A stretch of DNA of 64,000 bases from Sphingomonas sp. PAMC 26621 (GCF_000251145.1 NZ_AIDW01000023.1:62001-126000), one strand, 5' to 3'; counted from the first letter of the stretch, positions 52,131-62,655 are shown. Translations and numbers: made by a program. The notes: generated by a model not told the origin, from the letters alone.

Positions 52131-53585
52131 CTAGCGTATTCGCTCCGGGACCGGAACCGGGGCTTCGTCCGCGATCGCCGTGCGGGGCTGCTGCCCCCAG
52201 CTTTCGCGTCCGGTCAGAAAGGCGTGCCAGCCCCACACCGCGCCCGCATGCCGCAACAGCTGGAAACTGAACGGCTCGGCGATCGCCGCGACGAGGGCGG
52301 GTAGCAGCGACAAGCCATCGCGCTGCCCGGTCCAGCGCTTGTAGATGCCGAGCGACCACAGATGGAAACTGAGGTCGATCGCGATCTTGGCGACCATCAC
52401 CGCAAGGATCGGCAGGGCGACGGCAAACCGTCCGGTCACCACCAGTCCGATCAGGATCGCGAATGCTGCCAGCCCGTAGATCGGCTGCAGCGTATCGAGC
52501 GCCTTGACCGGCAGCATCGCGGTGCCGAGCCAGCCGAACCGCCGCGCGCCGACCATGTCGCGGTTCCAATATTGCGTCTGGAGGAACCCGCCGAACCACC
52601 GCCGCCGCTGCCGCAGGAACGCCATCGGGCTCGCGGGCGCATCGGTCCGCGCCAGCGCGCCGCCGACCACCCGGACGCGCCAGTCGTGCCCGTGATCGAC
52701 CGCATGGCGGTGAAGCCGGTGGATCAGTTCGTAATCCTCGACCATGCAATCGGGATCGAACCCGCCGACCGCGACCACCGCATCCCGCCGGAACGCGGCG
52801 AACGCGCCCGAGATGAGCAACAGGCTGCCCAATTGCTCCCACGCATGTCGCGACAGGAAGTTGCGGACATATTCGTAGCTCTGGAACCACTGGAACAGCC
52901 GGCCTTGCAGATCCGGTCCGCAGATCGGCGCGAGGACGCCGGTGGCCGCAACCAGTTCGGGCTCGGCGGCAAACGCCGCGCGCATCGCGGCAATCGCGCC
53001 GGGTTCGAGCAGCGTATCGGCATCGACCGTCAGCACGACCGTGGTATCGATCCGAAGCATCGCTTCGTTCAGCGCGCGCGCCTTGCCGCCGTGCGGCAAC
53101 CGCAGCCACCGGAGCGCGGGGAGCACCGCTGACCGTTCGGAAATCCCGCCAAGCGGGGGCACCGCAAGTCCGTACCGCCGCGACAGTACTTCGGTGGTCG
53201 CATCGCTCGATCCATCGTCCGCAATCAGGATCAAGTCGGGCGACTGCGCCTGTCCGGCCAGCCGGTCGATTGCGGCGGCAATCACCCCCGCCTCATTGTG
53301 CGCGGCGACGATCACCCCGAAACTCGAATTCTGCACCGGCACTGCCGCCGGGGCATGCCGCAAACCGCGGATGTTCCACGCGGTGAACAGCAGCAGGGCA
53401 GTGTCGTACAGGATGTAGGCGATCCCGATCGACCACACCGCCACACCCTGTCGCTCGAATGCCTGGATCAGCAAGGCGATGAACAGCACCGGACCGACCG
53501 CCCCGACCGCCCGGCTGGCGAACGGTATGCGACGCGGGGTATGCCGCGGCGACTCGACAACAAGCGTCTGGGCAAGCGAGGTCAT
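52131..53585 (-). CDS. Processive GT2 glycosyltransferase (cellulose/PNAG synthase-like)
   Basis: This 484-residue membrane enzyme has one or two N-terminal helices, then a GT-A domain with GVIVAAHNEAGVIAAA, ADDGSSD, VDADTL (D-x-D), MVEDYELIHRL (catalytic E-D) and QRRRWFGG (the Q-x-x-R-W motif of processive synthases). Several C-terminal helices follow. Such enzymes polymerise and extrude beta-linked glycans. Product cannot be named; no BcsB or PgaB-type partner is adjacent. GTG/ATG choice is simple: ATG 53585. Confidence 0.9.
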   Translation of the reverse strand: MTSLAQTLVVESPRHTPRRIPFASRAVGAVGPVLFIALLIQAFERQGVAVWSIGIAYILYDTALLLFTAWNIRGLRHAPAAVPVQNSSFGVIVAAHNEAGVIAAAIDRLAGQAQSPDLILIADDGSSDATTEVLSRRYGLAVPPLGGISERSAVLPALRWLRLPHGGKARALNEAMLRIDTTVVLTVDADTLLEPGAIAAMRAAFAAEPELVAATGVLAPICGPDLQGRLFQWFQSYEYVRNFLSRHAWEQLGSLLLISGAFAAFRRDAVVAVGGFDPDCMVEDYELIHRLHRHAVDHGHDWRVRVVGGALARTDAPASPMAFLRQRRRWFGGFLQTQYWNRDMVGARRFGWLGTAMLPVKALDTLQPIYGLAAFAILIGLVVTGRFAVALPILAVMVAKIAIDLSFHLWSLGIYKRWTGQRDGLSLLPALVAAIAEPFSFQLLRHAGAVWGWHAFLTGRESWGQQPRTAIADEAPVPVPERIR

Positions 53586-53689
53586 TCGGACGCGGATACC
53601 GATGGAGGATGAACGGTGGCTTACGCCGCTAGCGCACGCCTCTTCGCACGGCTAGAGTTGATCGATATTGTGCCTATGGGAGCGGTCGC

Positions 53690-54256
53690 TTGGTCCAACG
53701 CTATACCGGTATCGCGATGCTGCTCCATTGGGTGGTCGCGGCACTCGTCGTCCTCAACGTCGCGCTGGCGTGGAGTTGGGACGGGCTGCTGCCCGATGCG
53801 CAGGTCCGTCCGGCGATCAACCTGCACAAGTCGGTCGGCATCACGATCCTGGGCCTGGCGATCCTGCGCCTGCTGTGGCGGTTCGCACATCGTCCCCCGC
53901 CCTTCCCGCGCGGCTATAGTGTTTGGGAGGCACGTCTCGCGCATGGCACCCACTACATGCTCTATGCGATCCTGTTCGCGATGCCGCTGACCGGTTGGAT
54001 CATGGATTCGGCCTACGAGCATGCCGCCACGACGCCGATGTACTGGTTCGGCCTGTTCCAGTGGCCGCGGCTCGGCTTCATCATGGCGCTCGATCCGGCG
54101 ACCAAGAAAAGCGTCCATGACGGCTTCGGCGCGGCGCACGAAATCATCGCCTATCTCGTCTATGCCCTGTTCGTTCTGCACGTCGCGGGCGCGATGAAGC
54201 ATCAGATGCTCGATGGCACCAAGGAGCTCCAGCGGATGTGGCCTGGACGGCCTTAA
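53690..54256 (+). CDS. Cytochrome b561
   Basis: This 188-residue protein has four membrane helices and heme-ligand His candidates in IAMLLHWVVAAL, INLHKSVGITIL, LAHGTHYMLYAI and FVLHVAGAMKHQM. The start is TTG 53690, with GGGAGCGG just upstream; no ATG in frame fits. It is a di-heme b-type cytochrome that passes electrons between quinol and periplasmic acceptors (often superoxide as oxidant). Confidence 0.92.
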   Translation: MVQRYTGIAMLLHWVVAALVVLNVALAWSWDGLLPDAQVRPAINLHKSVGITILGLAILRLLWRFAHRPPPFPRGYSVWEARLAHGTHYMLYAILFAMPLTGWIMDSAYEHAATTPMYWFGLFQWPRLGFIMALDPATKKSVHDGFGAAHEIIAYLVYALFVLHVAGAMKHQMLDGTKELQRMWPGRP

Positions 54257-54266
54257 CCGTCGCGGT

Positions 54267-55289
54267 TCATTTTGCGTGGCGCTGCTCGAACACCGCCTTG
54301 GACAGCGCGACGTGGACGCCCTTGTTACGATCGACCAGTTCCGTCACTTCGACATCCCCGGCGACGCTTAGCAGCATATACGCGTCGTCGCGGGTCATGC
54401 CCTTCTCCGCGACGAGGAAGTCGATCATGTTGCGCAGCGCCTTGCGCGTCGCATTGCTGAGATCGTCATCGAAGCCCATCGCGATATAGTGGGTCGGCGT
54501 CTCGGCGCGCGGATAGGCGGACGCCTTGCGCTTGTGCAGGATGAACTGGAGCCGCCCGGTGAGCGACGTCTCCAGCGCGGTGATATCGACCTCGCCATTC
54601 CCCTGCGCCGCATGGCCATCCCCAACCTGGAACAAGGCCCCCGGTGCGTGGACCGGCAGGAACAGCGTGGTCCCTTCGACCAGCGCCTTGTCGTCCATGT
54701 TGCCACCGTTGATCGTCGGCGGAGCGCTGTCATAGCGACCGAACGACGGCGGCGGCGCCACCCCCATGCTGCCGAAAAAGGGGTGGAGCGGCACCGTGAT
54801 GCCAGGCCCGAACCGCGCGACCATCGCCTTGGCATCGAGCGGTACGATCTTGGTGCGCGCATAGGGGAAATCGTCGGTCAGGAACCCCGCACCGTAGCGA
54901 AACCCGTTATAGGCATAGGGGATCGCGAGATCGACCTTGAGGATGCGGACCTCGAGCGTGTCGCCCGGCTCTGCCCCCGTGATCGCGATCGGTCCGGTCA
55001 GGATATGCCCGCCGGGGCCCCGTTCGGATGCGGGTACGCCGGCAAAGACAGCACGCAACGCCGGTTCGACGTCGGACGGGGCGATGCCCGCCTTTTCCAG
55101 CCCGGTCGGGCTGTTCGTCAGCAGCGTGTGGACGATCACGGTATCACCCGAGTCGATCGTCAGGACCGGTTTGGACGTCGCATCGTAATGGCCCCAGGCG
55201 ACCGTGGTAGGGGTCGCGGGCAATTCGACCGTCTTGCCCGCAAGCGGTGCCGCCACGACCAGCCCTACCACTGCCGTCAGATACCGCAT
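54267..55289 (-). CDS. Acetamidase/formamidase family protein, exported
   Basis: This 340-residue protein has a short signal (YLTAVVGLVVAAPLAGKT). The body matches the FmdA/AmdA family: VAWGHYDATSKPVLTIDSGD, GAEPGDTLEVRILKVDL, GNGEVDITALETSL and PTHYIAMGFDDDLSNAT. Cytoplasmic members hydrolyse short amides to acid and ammonia. The export signal suggests a periplasmic variant with an unknown substrate. It stands alone between cytochrome b561 (convergent) and the HAD gene. Confidence 0.9.
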   Translation of the reverse strand: MRYLTAVVGLVVAAPLAGKTVELPATPTTVAWGHYDATSKPVLTIDSGDTVIVHTLLTNSPTGLEKAGIAPSDVEPALRAVFAGVPASERGPGGHILTGPIAITGAEPGDTLEVRILKVDLAIPYAYNGFRYGAGFLTDDFPYARTKIVPLDAKAMVARFGPGITVPLHPFFGSMGVAPPPSFGRYDSAPPTINGGNMDDKALVEGTTLFLPVHAPGALFQVGDGHAAQGNGEVDITALETSLTGRLQFILHKRKASAYPRAETPTHYIAMGFDDDLSNATRKALRNMIDFLVAEKGMTRDDAYMLLSVAGDVEVTELVDRNKGVHVALSKAVFEQRHAK

Positions 55290-55341
55290 CCGCCTATCCC
55301 CATTCGCTTTTCAATGCGAACGATGATGGCGGATGCTGTGG

Positions 55342-56162
55342 TCAGCGTCCAGCCAGGATCGCTTCGATCGCCTCGGCGACGCCATCGTCATTGTTGCTCG
55401 CGACGACATGCGTCGCCTTGGCGCGGACCGGTTCCGGCCCCTGCCCCATCGCATAGGAAATCGCGGCGCGCGCAAACATCGGCAGGTCGTTCGCCTGATC
55501 GCCGAACACCGCGATTTGGTCGAGCGGTACGCCCATCGCCTCGGACAAAGCCGTCAAGCCATTGCCCTTGTTTCCCGACAGTGGCGTGACGTCGAGATAA
55601 TAGGTCTGCGACTGGACGATCGTCGCCGCATCGGCAAACCGGTCCATCCGCTTGCGCAGGTCGATCGCAGGTCGGGATCGTCGCTGACGAAGGTGATCTT
55701 GTCCGCCCGGTCGAGCAGATTGGTGAAGTCCGTTGTCACGACCGGCTGCTGGTTGGACGCGCGCCGCTCACTGTCGACGTGGCCGCCGACGTCGGTGGTC
55801 GCATACCATTGGTCGTCCGCAAATACCCAGGTGTCGACCGCGGCACCCTCCGCCGCCGCCAGCGTGCCATCGACCACCGCGCGGTCGATCCGGTCGGCGC
55901 TGAGCACCGTCCCGTCACGCTTGAACAGCGTGCCGCCGTTGAAGGCCCCCATCGGCCCGTCGATCCCGAGCGTCTCGGCTATCGGCATCATCCCCGAGCG
56001 TGGACGCGCGCTGATGATGCTGAACCCGATCCCCGCAGCGCGGAGCTTGGCGACCGCTGCCTGAACCCCGGGGGTTACCTCCTTGTTGCTGTCAACCAGC
56101 GTTCCGTCGACGTCAGAGACGACCAGCCGGATCGTGCCGGTCCCGTACCCCGAACCGCTCAT
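55342..56162 (-). CDS. Cof-type HAD phosphatase, frame broken by one missing base
   Basis: The N-terminal part ([20 protein letters not shown] with the nucleophile Asp pair, [24 protein letters not shown]) runs to about 55667. The end ([20 protein letters not shown], then [17 protein letters not shown]) is one frame off; one base is missing there, restoring [19 protein letters not shown]. The enzyme dephosphorylates sugar phosphates or related metabolites. Its start overlaps the gnd stop (ATGA), so it is the last gene of the pentose-phosphate operon. Confidence 0.88.
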
Positions 56163-57142
56163 TGCGGCATCTCGACATGGCCGCCGAAGCCGAAACGCAT
56201 CGCCGACAGCAACTTGTCGCCGAACGTATGCTCGACCCGGCTGCGATAGCGCGCAAAAAGCGCCGCCGAGAGGACGTAGACGGGAACCGCTTCCTCCATC
56301 GCCGCCTGGACGGTCCAGTGACCCTCACCCGAATCCGCGACATGACCCGAGAAATGCTCGAGCGCCTGATCCTTCGCGAGAGCCGACGCCGAGAGATCGA
56401 GCAGCCACGACGAAATGACCGATCCGCGCCGCCATACTTCGGCGATGTCGGTCAGGTTGAGGTCGAAGCGCTCGTCCTCCGGAAGCTTGTCCGACGACTT
56501 GCCCTTGAGCACGTCGAAGCCCTCGGCATAGGCAGCCATCAGGCCATACTCGATGCCGTTGTGGACCATCTTGACGAAATGCCCCGCGCCGGGCGCGCCG
56601 GCGTGGATATAGCCCTGCTCCGCGCGGGGGTCTTCCTGATCGAGGTTGCGCTCGGGCGTGCGCGGGATCGTCCCCATGCCTGGCGCAAGTGCGGAGAGGA
56701 TCGGATCGATATGGTCGACCGCGTCCTTTTCGCCGCCGATCATCATGCAAAAGCCGCGCTCGAGGCCCCACACGCCACCCGAGGTGCCGACGTCGACATA
56801 CCGGATGCCCTTTTCCGCGAGCATCTTCGCACGGCGAATATCGTCCTTGTAGAAGCTGTTGCCGCCATCGATGACGATGTCGCCCGACTTGGCGAAAGCG
56901 CCGATCGCCGCGACGGTCTGTTCGGTCGGCTCGCCTGCCGGGAGCATGACCCAGTAGATCGCCGGACTGTCGAGCTTGCCCGCCATGTCTTCAAGCGAGG
57001 TCGCGCCGACCGAGCCGTCCCCGACGAGCTTCAGCACTGCCGCGTCATCGCGATCGAACACCACCGTCTGGTGGCCAGCACGCATGATCCGGCGCGCGAT
57101 GTTGCCGCCCATTCGGCCGAGGCCGATGATACCGATTTTCAT
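56159..57142 (-). CDS. gnd: 6-phosphogluconate dehydrogenase, decarboxylating (short form)
   Basis: This 327-residue enzyme has NAD(P)-binding [17 protein letters not shown], the [14 protein letters not shown] [36 protein letters not shown] and [19 protein letters not shown] with catalytic Lys and Asn. The length is that of the short (GndA/YqeC-like) type rather than the 470-residue form. It yields ribulose-5-phosphate and CO2. It lies between tal and the HAD gene. Confidence 0.95.
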   Translation of the reverse strand: MKIGIIGLGRMGGNIARRIMRAGHQTVVFDRDDAAVLKLVGDGSVGATSLEDMAGKLDSPAIYWVMLPAGEPTEQTVAAIGAFAKSGDIVIDGGNSFYKDDIRRAKMLAEKGIRYVDVGTSGGVWGLERGFCMMIGGEKDAVDHIDPILSALAPGMGTIPRTPERNLDQEDPRAEQGYIHAGAPGAGHFVKMVHNGIEYGLMAAYAEGFDVLKGKSSDKLPEDERFDLNLTDIAEVWRRGSVISSWLLDLSASALAKDQALEHFSGHVADSGEGHWTVQAAMEEAVPVYVLSAALFARYRSRVEHTFGDKLLSAMRFGFGGHVEMPQ

Positions 57143-57227
57143 GTCGCGCGCACTCCTGAGGGGATCCGAGAAAGAAACGTCCGCCCCGGAAAGCTCCGGG
57201 ACGGACGGCTAAACGTGCAAGGTGGCT

Positions 57228-58337
57228 TTAAGCTGCAACCGGATGCTTGGCCGCAATCGCGCCGAGCAGATCGTCGAACGCCTTGGAGAAGGAGGCGACC
57301 CCCTCTTCCACCAGTTCGTCCGTCACTCCGTCGAGATCGAGCCCGAGCCGCTCGGCCTCGGCCAAGACATGGCGGGCACCCGCGATATCCTGCGTCAGCG
57401 TCTCGGTCGCGGTGCCGCGGAGGCGGTAGGCGTCGAGCGTCTTGGGCGGGATCGTGTTGACCGTGTCCTTGCCGATCAGCGAGTCGAGATACAGCGTATC
57501 GGGATAGTCGGGATTCTTGGTTCCCGTTGACGCCCACAACAGCCGCTGGACCTGCGCACCCTTCGCGGCGAGCGCCTGCCAGCGCGACGAAGCGATGAAT
57601 TCCTCATACCAAGCGTAGGCCAGTTTCGCGTTGGCGATTGCGACCTTGCCCTTGAGCGGCTTGGCCTCGTCGCCGCCGACACCGGCATCGATCTTGTCGT
57701 CGACCTTCGAATCGATCCGGCTGACGAAGAAGCTTGCGACGCTGGCAATCCGGTCGATTGGCTCACCGCGCGCGGCGCGCTTCTCGAGACCCTCGACATA
57801 GGCTTCCGCCACCGCCTGGTAGGCGCTCTGCGAGAACAACAGCGTGACGTTGACGTTGATCCCGGCGTCGATCGTCGCCGCGATCGCGGGGACGCCAGCC
57901 GGCGTGCCCGGGATCTTGATCATCACGTTGGGCCGGTTGACCGCCTTCCACAGCTTCTGCGCTTCGGCGATCGTCGCGTCGGTGTCGTTCGCCAGATACG
58001 GCGAGACCTCGAGGCTGACATAGCCGTCCTTGGCGTCAAGCCGGTCATAGACCGGGCGGAGCGTGTCCGCTGCCGCCTGGATGTCGAGGATCGCGAGATG
58101 CTCGTACCGGTCGATCGTCGGCGCATCGGGGTTGGTCTTGTCATAAGCGGCGAGCTCGGCGTCATACGCGTCGCCATGCCCCATCGCCTTTTCGAAGATC
58201 GACGGGTTCGAGGTCACGCCGGTCAGCGCGTCCTCGTCGACCATCTTCTTGAGGCTGCCCTCGGCGAGGAACTTCTTCTCGACGAAATCGAGCCAGACTG
58301 CCTGACCGAGTGCGGCCAGATCGTTAAGCTTGCCCAT
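57228..58337 (-). CDS. tal: Transaldolase
   Basis: ATG 58337 (MGKLNDLAALGQAVWLDFVE) is chosen because its first base overlaps the tkt stop and the frame upstream lies inside tkt. The 369-residue enzyme is the longer bacterial type, with GVTSNPSIFEKAM, VMIKIPGTPAGVPAI (Schiff-base Lys in the middle of this stretch), NVNVTLLFSQSAYQAVAEAY and LLWASTGTKNPDY. It transfers dihydroxyacetone units between sugar phosphates. It is the third gene of rpiA-tkt-tal-gnd-HAD. Confidence 0.95.
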   Translation of the reverse strand: MGKLNDLAALGQAVWLDFVEKKFLAEGSLKKMVDEDALTGVTSNPSIFEKAMGHGDAYDAELAAYDKTNPDAPTIDRYEHLAILDIQAAADTLRPVYDRLDAKDGYVSLEVSPYLANDTDATIAEAQKLWKAVNRPNVMIKIPGTPAGVPAIAATIDAGINVNVTLLFSQSAYQAVAEAYVEGLEKRAARGEPIDRIASVASFFVSRIDSKVDDKIDAGVGGDEAKPLKGKVAIANAKLAYAWYEEFIASSRWQALAAKGAQVQRLLWASTGTKNPDYPDTLYLDSLIGKDTVNTIPPKTLDAYRLRGTATETLTQDIAGARHVLAEAERLGLDLDGVTDELVEEGVASFSKAFDDLLGAIAAKHPVAA

Positions 58338-60417
58338 CAGTTCTTCTCCCGCAGTTCGTTGGCGATCTTCACGATGTTGTCGACCGTGAAGCCGTATTTG
58401 TCCTGAAGCTTGGTGATCGGCGCGGACGCCCCGAAGGTCGACATCGTCACGGTCGCACCGTCGAGCCCGACATAACGATCCCAACCGATCTCGCCCGCCA
58501 TCTCGATCGCGATGCGCGCCTTGACGCTCTTGGGCAGGACCGATTCCTTATACGCCGCATCCTGCAGCTCGTAGCGATACCAGCTCGGCATCGACACGAC
58601 TCGCGAGGCGACGCCGCTTTCCTTGAGCTTTTCGTGCGCGGCGACCGCGAGCGAGACTTCCGAACCCGTGGCGATCAGGATGACCTCGGGGTTCTCGTCG
58701 CCGTCGAGGACATAGGCGCCCTTCTTGACGCCATCAGCGCTCGCATATTTGCTGCGGTCGAGCGTCGGCAGCGCCTGGCGCGAGAGCACCAGCGCAGTCG
58801 GGTGGCTCGCATCCTCGACCACCGCGCGCCACGCGGCGGCGACTTCGTTCGCGTCGCCCGGACGGATCGTATCGAGCCCCGGGATCGCGCGGAGCGTCGC
58901 GAGATGCTCGATCGGCTGATGGGTCGGGCGTCTTCGCCGACGCCGATCGAGTCATGCGTGAACACCCAGACCGAGCCGACTTCCATGATCGCCGACAGGC
59001 GGATCGGTGCGCGCATGTAATCGCAGAACACCAGGAAGGTGGAGCCGTAGCCGCGCAGGTGCGACAGCGTCATGCCGTTGACGATCGCGCCCATGCCATG
59101 CTCGCGCACGCCGAAGTGGAAGTTGGTCCCGCCGTAATTGTCCGCCTCGAACGAGGGCGCTCCCTTGATGTCGGTCTTGGTCGACGGCGAAAGATCGGCG
59201 GAACCGCCGAGCAGCCACGGGAGCTTGGGCGCGATCGCGTTGAGCACCTTGCCCGACGAGTCGCGCGAGGCGACGCCCTTGGCATCCGCCTCGAACACCG
59301 GAATGTCGGCGTCCCAGCCATCCGGCAGGCTGTCCGACAGCATCGAATCGAGCATGTTGGCGAGTTCGGGATGCACCGCGCGATATTCGACGACCTTGGC
59401 TTCCCATTCCTGCCGCAGCGGGCCAGCGCGGTCCATCATCGACGCCTTGAACCGCTCGGCGACGCCTTCGGGGACGTAGAACTGCTTGTCCTCGGGCCAG
59501 CCGTACGCCTGCTTGGTCAGTCGGACGTTCTCGACGCCGAGCGGCTCGCCGTGGGCCTTTTCGCTGCCCGCCTTGGGGCTGCCATAGCCGATCACCGAAT
59601 GGACGACGATGAAGGTCGGCTTGTCGGTGGTCGCCTTGAACGTCTCGAGCGCAGCGCTCAGCGCCGCCGTGTCGTTCGCATCATCGACGTGGATGACGTT
59701 CCAGCCATAAGCGACGAAGCGTGCGCCAACATCTTCGTCGAACGCGAGCGCGGTGTTGCCCTCGATCGAGATGTGGTTGCTGTCGTAGATCCAGCAGAGG
59801 TTGGACAGCTTGAGATGCCCCGCGACCGAAGCGGCCTCGGCGGTCACGCCCTCCATCATGTCGCCGTCGCCGCAGAGCGAATAGACGTCATGGTCGAACA
59901 GCGTGAAATTCGGCTGGTTAAACTTCGCCGCGAGCCAACGCTCGGCGATCGCCATGCCGACCGAATTGCCACAACCCTGGCCGAGCGGGCCGGTCGTCGT
60001 CTCGACACCCGTGGTGTGGCGATATTCGGGGTGGCCCGGAGTCTTCGAATCGAGCTGGCGGAACTGCTCGAGGTCGTGGAGGCTGAGCGCGGGCTTGCCG
60101 GTCTTGTTGCCCTCGGCATCGATCTCCTCGATCCCGGCGAGGTGGATCAGCGAATAGAGCAGCATCGACGCATGGCCGACCGACAGGACGAAGCGATCGC
60201 GGTTGGGCCAGTCGGGCGTGGTCGGGTCGTAGCGCAGGAACTTGGTCCACAGCGTCTGGCCGACCGGCGCGAGCGCCATCGGCGTGCCGGGGTGCCCGGA
60301 ATTGGCGGCCTGCACCGCATCCATCGAGAGCGTGCGGATCGTATCGATCGCGAGCCGGTCGGCGCTGCCGTCTTCGTGGACGCCGGTCGCGGCGGTTTGG
60401 GTCTGGGTATCGGCCAT
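58337..60417 (-). CDS. tkt: Transketolase, frame broken by one missing base
   Basis: Residues from the start MADTQTQTAATG through HDSIGVGED are in one frame (60417 to about 58930). The remainder (AVVEDASHPTALVLSRQALP to the end) is in another. One base missing near 58929 restores the catalytic GEDGPTHQPIEH. Other marks are GHPGTPMALAP, the thiamine-diphosphate site GDGDMMEGV, and GAPSFEADNYGGTNFHFGVREHGM, quoted in part (NYGGTNFHFGVREHGM). It moves two-carbon units. It overlaps tal by TGATG; the break is probably a base-calling error. Confidence 0.92.
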
Positions 60418-60487
60418 GGAGCAGGTTCACCTTGTTGTTGCGCCCTGAACGCTTGCGCGTCGGTCGGGTTGCCGGAATGGGTGGGCT

Positions 60488-61147
60488 TTAATCCGCCGCG
60501 CGTTTGCGTTCCAGTCGCGTAACGACGCCATTTTCGGCGATATAGCTGGCAGAGACTTCGGAGAGAAACAGGCCGTGGCCGAGCGCGCCCGGGATCTGCG
60601 CGATCTGCGCGGCGAGCCGGGCGTGATCCACGCCGGGCGGAAAGCGGCAATCGAGGATCGCGTTTCCCTGATCCGAAACGAACCCGGCGCGCGGGGTCAC
60701 CGTGCCGCCGAGTGCCGCAAGTCGCGCCGCGACAAATGCCTGCCCGAAGGGGAGGACCTCGACCGGGATCGCCGCGACGCCGATGGCGTCCACGCACTTG
60801 GACGAATCCGCGATCACGATCATCCGGGCGCTGGCGCTCGCCACGACCTTCTCGCGCAGCATCGCGCCGCCTGCTCCCTTGATCGCGCGGAACCGCGAAT
60901 CGATCTCATCCGCGCCGTCAATGGTCAGGTCGATGTGGGCAGGCAAGTCGATCAGCGCGATCCCCGCCGCGCGGGCCAGCGCCGCGCTCGCCAGGCTGGT
61001 TGCGACCGCGCGGATATCGAGCCGGCGTTCCCCGAGCGCGGCGATCGCGAACGCGGCGGTCGACCCCGTCCCCAGCCCGACGACCATTCCGGGGCGGACT
61101 TCCTCGATCGCGGCGAGCGCAGCGGCGCGTTTGTCCGACTCGTTCAT
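60488..61147 (-). CDS. rpiA: Ribose-5-phosphate isomerase A
   Basis: This 219-residue enzyme starts at ATG 61147 (MNESDKRAAALAAIEEVRPG); the longer frame has no fitting site. It has GLGTGSTAAFAIAAL, DLTIDGADEID, KGAGGAMLREKVVA and the end FLSEVSASYIAENG. It interconverts ribose-5- and ribulose-5-phosphate. It is first in the operon and 70 bases before tkt; divergent from dedA with a 103-base gap that should hold both promoters. Confidence 0.95.
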   Translation of the reverse strand: MNESDKRAAALAAIEEVRPGMVVGLGTGSTAAFAIAALGERRLDIRAVATSLASAALARAAGIALIDLPAHIDLTIDGADEIDSRFRAIKGAGGAMLREKVVASASARMIVIADSSKCVDAIGVAAIPVEVLPFGQAFVAARLAALGGTVTPRAGFVSDQGNAILDCRFPPGVDHARLAAQIAQIPGALGHGLFLSEVSASYIAENGVVTRLERKRAAD

Positions 61148-61250
61148 GGCCGCTGCCTTAGCACCCCGACCGCCGCCGGGAACCCCGTCTTCCCGCCTAC
61201 GCCATATTTCCGCTGGCCCCGTGCCGCGGCACAGGGCAAAGCGCGGCCCC

Positions 61251-61880
61251 ATGTTCGAAAAGATCCTGGCAACACTCGCCACCTTCACCATCTGGGTCAT
61301 TTCCAGCGGCGGCTATGTCGGCATCGCCATATTGATGGCGATCGAATCGGCGTGCATCCCGCTTCCGTCCGAGATCATCATGCCGTTTGCGGGCTACCTG
61401 GTCTCGGTCGGACGGTTCAACCTGTTCTGGGCGGCGACCGCGGGCGCGATCGGGTGCAACGTCGGATCGATCGTCGCGTATGAGATCGGCAAGCGCGGCG
61501 GGCGCCCGCTCGCCGAACGCTGGGGCCGTTACCTGTTGATCGGTCCGGGCGAACTCGACACCGCAGATCGCTTCTTCGCGCGGTTCGGGAGCATCGCGGT
61601 GCTGATCGGACGCCTGCTCCCGGTGGTCCGCTCGTTCATCGCGTTTCCGGCGGGTGTCGCGCGGATGCCGCTGATCCCCTTCCACCTCTACACGTTCCTC
61701 GGCTCGTGGCCGTGGTGCTTCGGGCTTGCCTGGGTCGGCATGACGCTCGGCGACAAGTGGAACAGCGATCCGCGGATCAAGGCGGCGTTCCACAGCGCGG
61801 ATCTCGTCATCGGCGTGGTTCTGATCGCGGCCATTGCCTTTTATATCTGGCACCGCGTCCGCGGCTTGAAGCGGCACTGA
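61251..61880 (+). CDS. DedA-family (SNARE-associated) membrane protein
   Basis: This 209-residue protein starts at ATG 61251. It has four to six hydrophobic segments, with the family motif ESACIPLPSEIIMPFAGYLV and the GRLLPVVRSFIAFPAGVARM / FLGSWPWCFGLAWVGMTLGD pair. DedA proteins take part in undecaprenyl- or phospholipid translocation and envelope integrity; this one's substrate is not known. It is followed by msrA after 88 bases. Confidence 0.92.
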   Translation: MFEKILATLATFTIWVISSGGYVGIAILMAIESACIPLPSEIIMPFAGYLVSVGRFNLFWAATAGAIGCNVGSIVAYEIGKRGGRPLAERWGRYLLIGPGELDTADRFFARFGSIAVLIGRLLPVVRSFIAFPAGVARMPLIPFHLYTFLGSWPWCFGLAWVGMTLGDKWNSDPRIKAAFHSADLVIGVVLIAAIAFYIWHRVRGLKRH

Positions 61881-61968
61881 GCCGTCCCGACATCCTTTTT
61901 ACGGCAGATCCGTAACTTCGCCGGCACCACCGGCGGATAGCGGACTGCTACAGAAAAGGTTTCTTGCG

Positions 61969-62628
61969 ATGCTCAAGCCCGTTCTCATCACTGCTGCCTG
62001 CGTCGGCGCAGCCGCCTTCGTTTTTGCCGGCGGCGCGGCGCAAGCCGAACGTGCCGTCCCCATCCCCGCTGCCGCAGCCGACGTGACCGGCGTATCCGGG
62101 CCGCAGACCGTCGTTTTCGCAGGCGGTTGCTTCTGGGGCATGGAAGCTGTGTTCGAGCATGTGAAGGGCGTGCGCCAGGTCACCGCCGGCTATGCCGGTG
62201 GGACGCGCGACACCGCGACCTACGATCAGGTCTCGACCGAGACGACCCGCCATGCCGAGGCGATCCGCGTGGTCTACGATCCGGCCAAGGTCAGTTACGC
62301 GACGCTGCTTCGCGTCTATTTCTCGATAGCGCACAATCCGACGGAGTTGAACCGGCAGGGCCCCGACAGCGGGATCAGCTATCGTTCGGCGATCTTCCCG
62401 CAGAACGCCGCGCAACGGGGCGTTGCGGCGGCCTATATCGCGCAGCTCGGCAAGGCGCGCGTATTCCCCAAGCCGATCGTCACCAAGATCGAGACCGGCG
62501 CGTTCTTCCCCGCTGAGGCGTATCACCAGAACTTCTACGACCGGAACCCGAACCATCCGTACATCGTGACGTTCGACAAGCCGAAGGTGGCAGCGTTTCG
62601 CGCCGGGTTCCCGCAACTGGCGAGCTGA
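61969..62628 (+). CDS. msrA: Peptide-methionine (S)-S-oxide reductase MsrA, exported
   Basis: This 219-residue protein has an N-terminal export signal (VLITAACVGAAAFVFAGGAA) before the catalytic GGCFWGMEAVFEH motif, and ends with the AYHQNFYDRNPNHPYI segment. It reduces the S-form of methionine sulfoxide. The signal suggests repair of periplasmic proteins. Cys of GCFW is the nucleophile; recycling Cys residues near the C-terminus are not present, so a thioredoxin-like partner chemistry may differ. Confidence 0.93.
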   Translation: MLKPVLITAACVGAAAFVFAGGAAQAERAVPIPAAAADVTGVSGPQTVVFAGGCFWGMEAVFEHVKGVRQVTAGYAGGTRDTATYDQVSTETTRHAEAIRVVYDPAKVSYATLLRVYFSIAHNPTELNRQGPDSGISYRSAIFPQNAAQRGVAAAYIAQLGKARVFPKPIVTKIETGAFFPAEAYHQNFYDRNPNHPYIVTFDKPKVAAFRAGFPQLAS

Positions 62629-62655
62629 GGGAGGGAACGTACCGCCCATTTGCCG

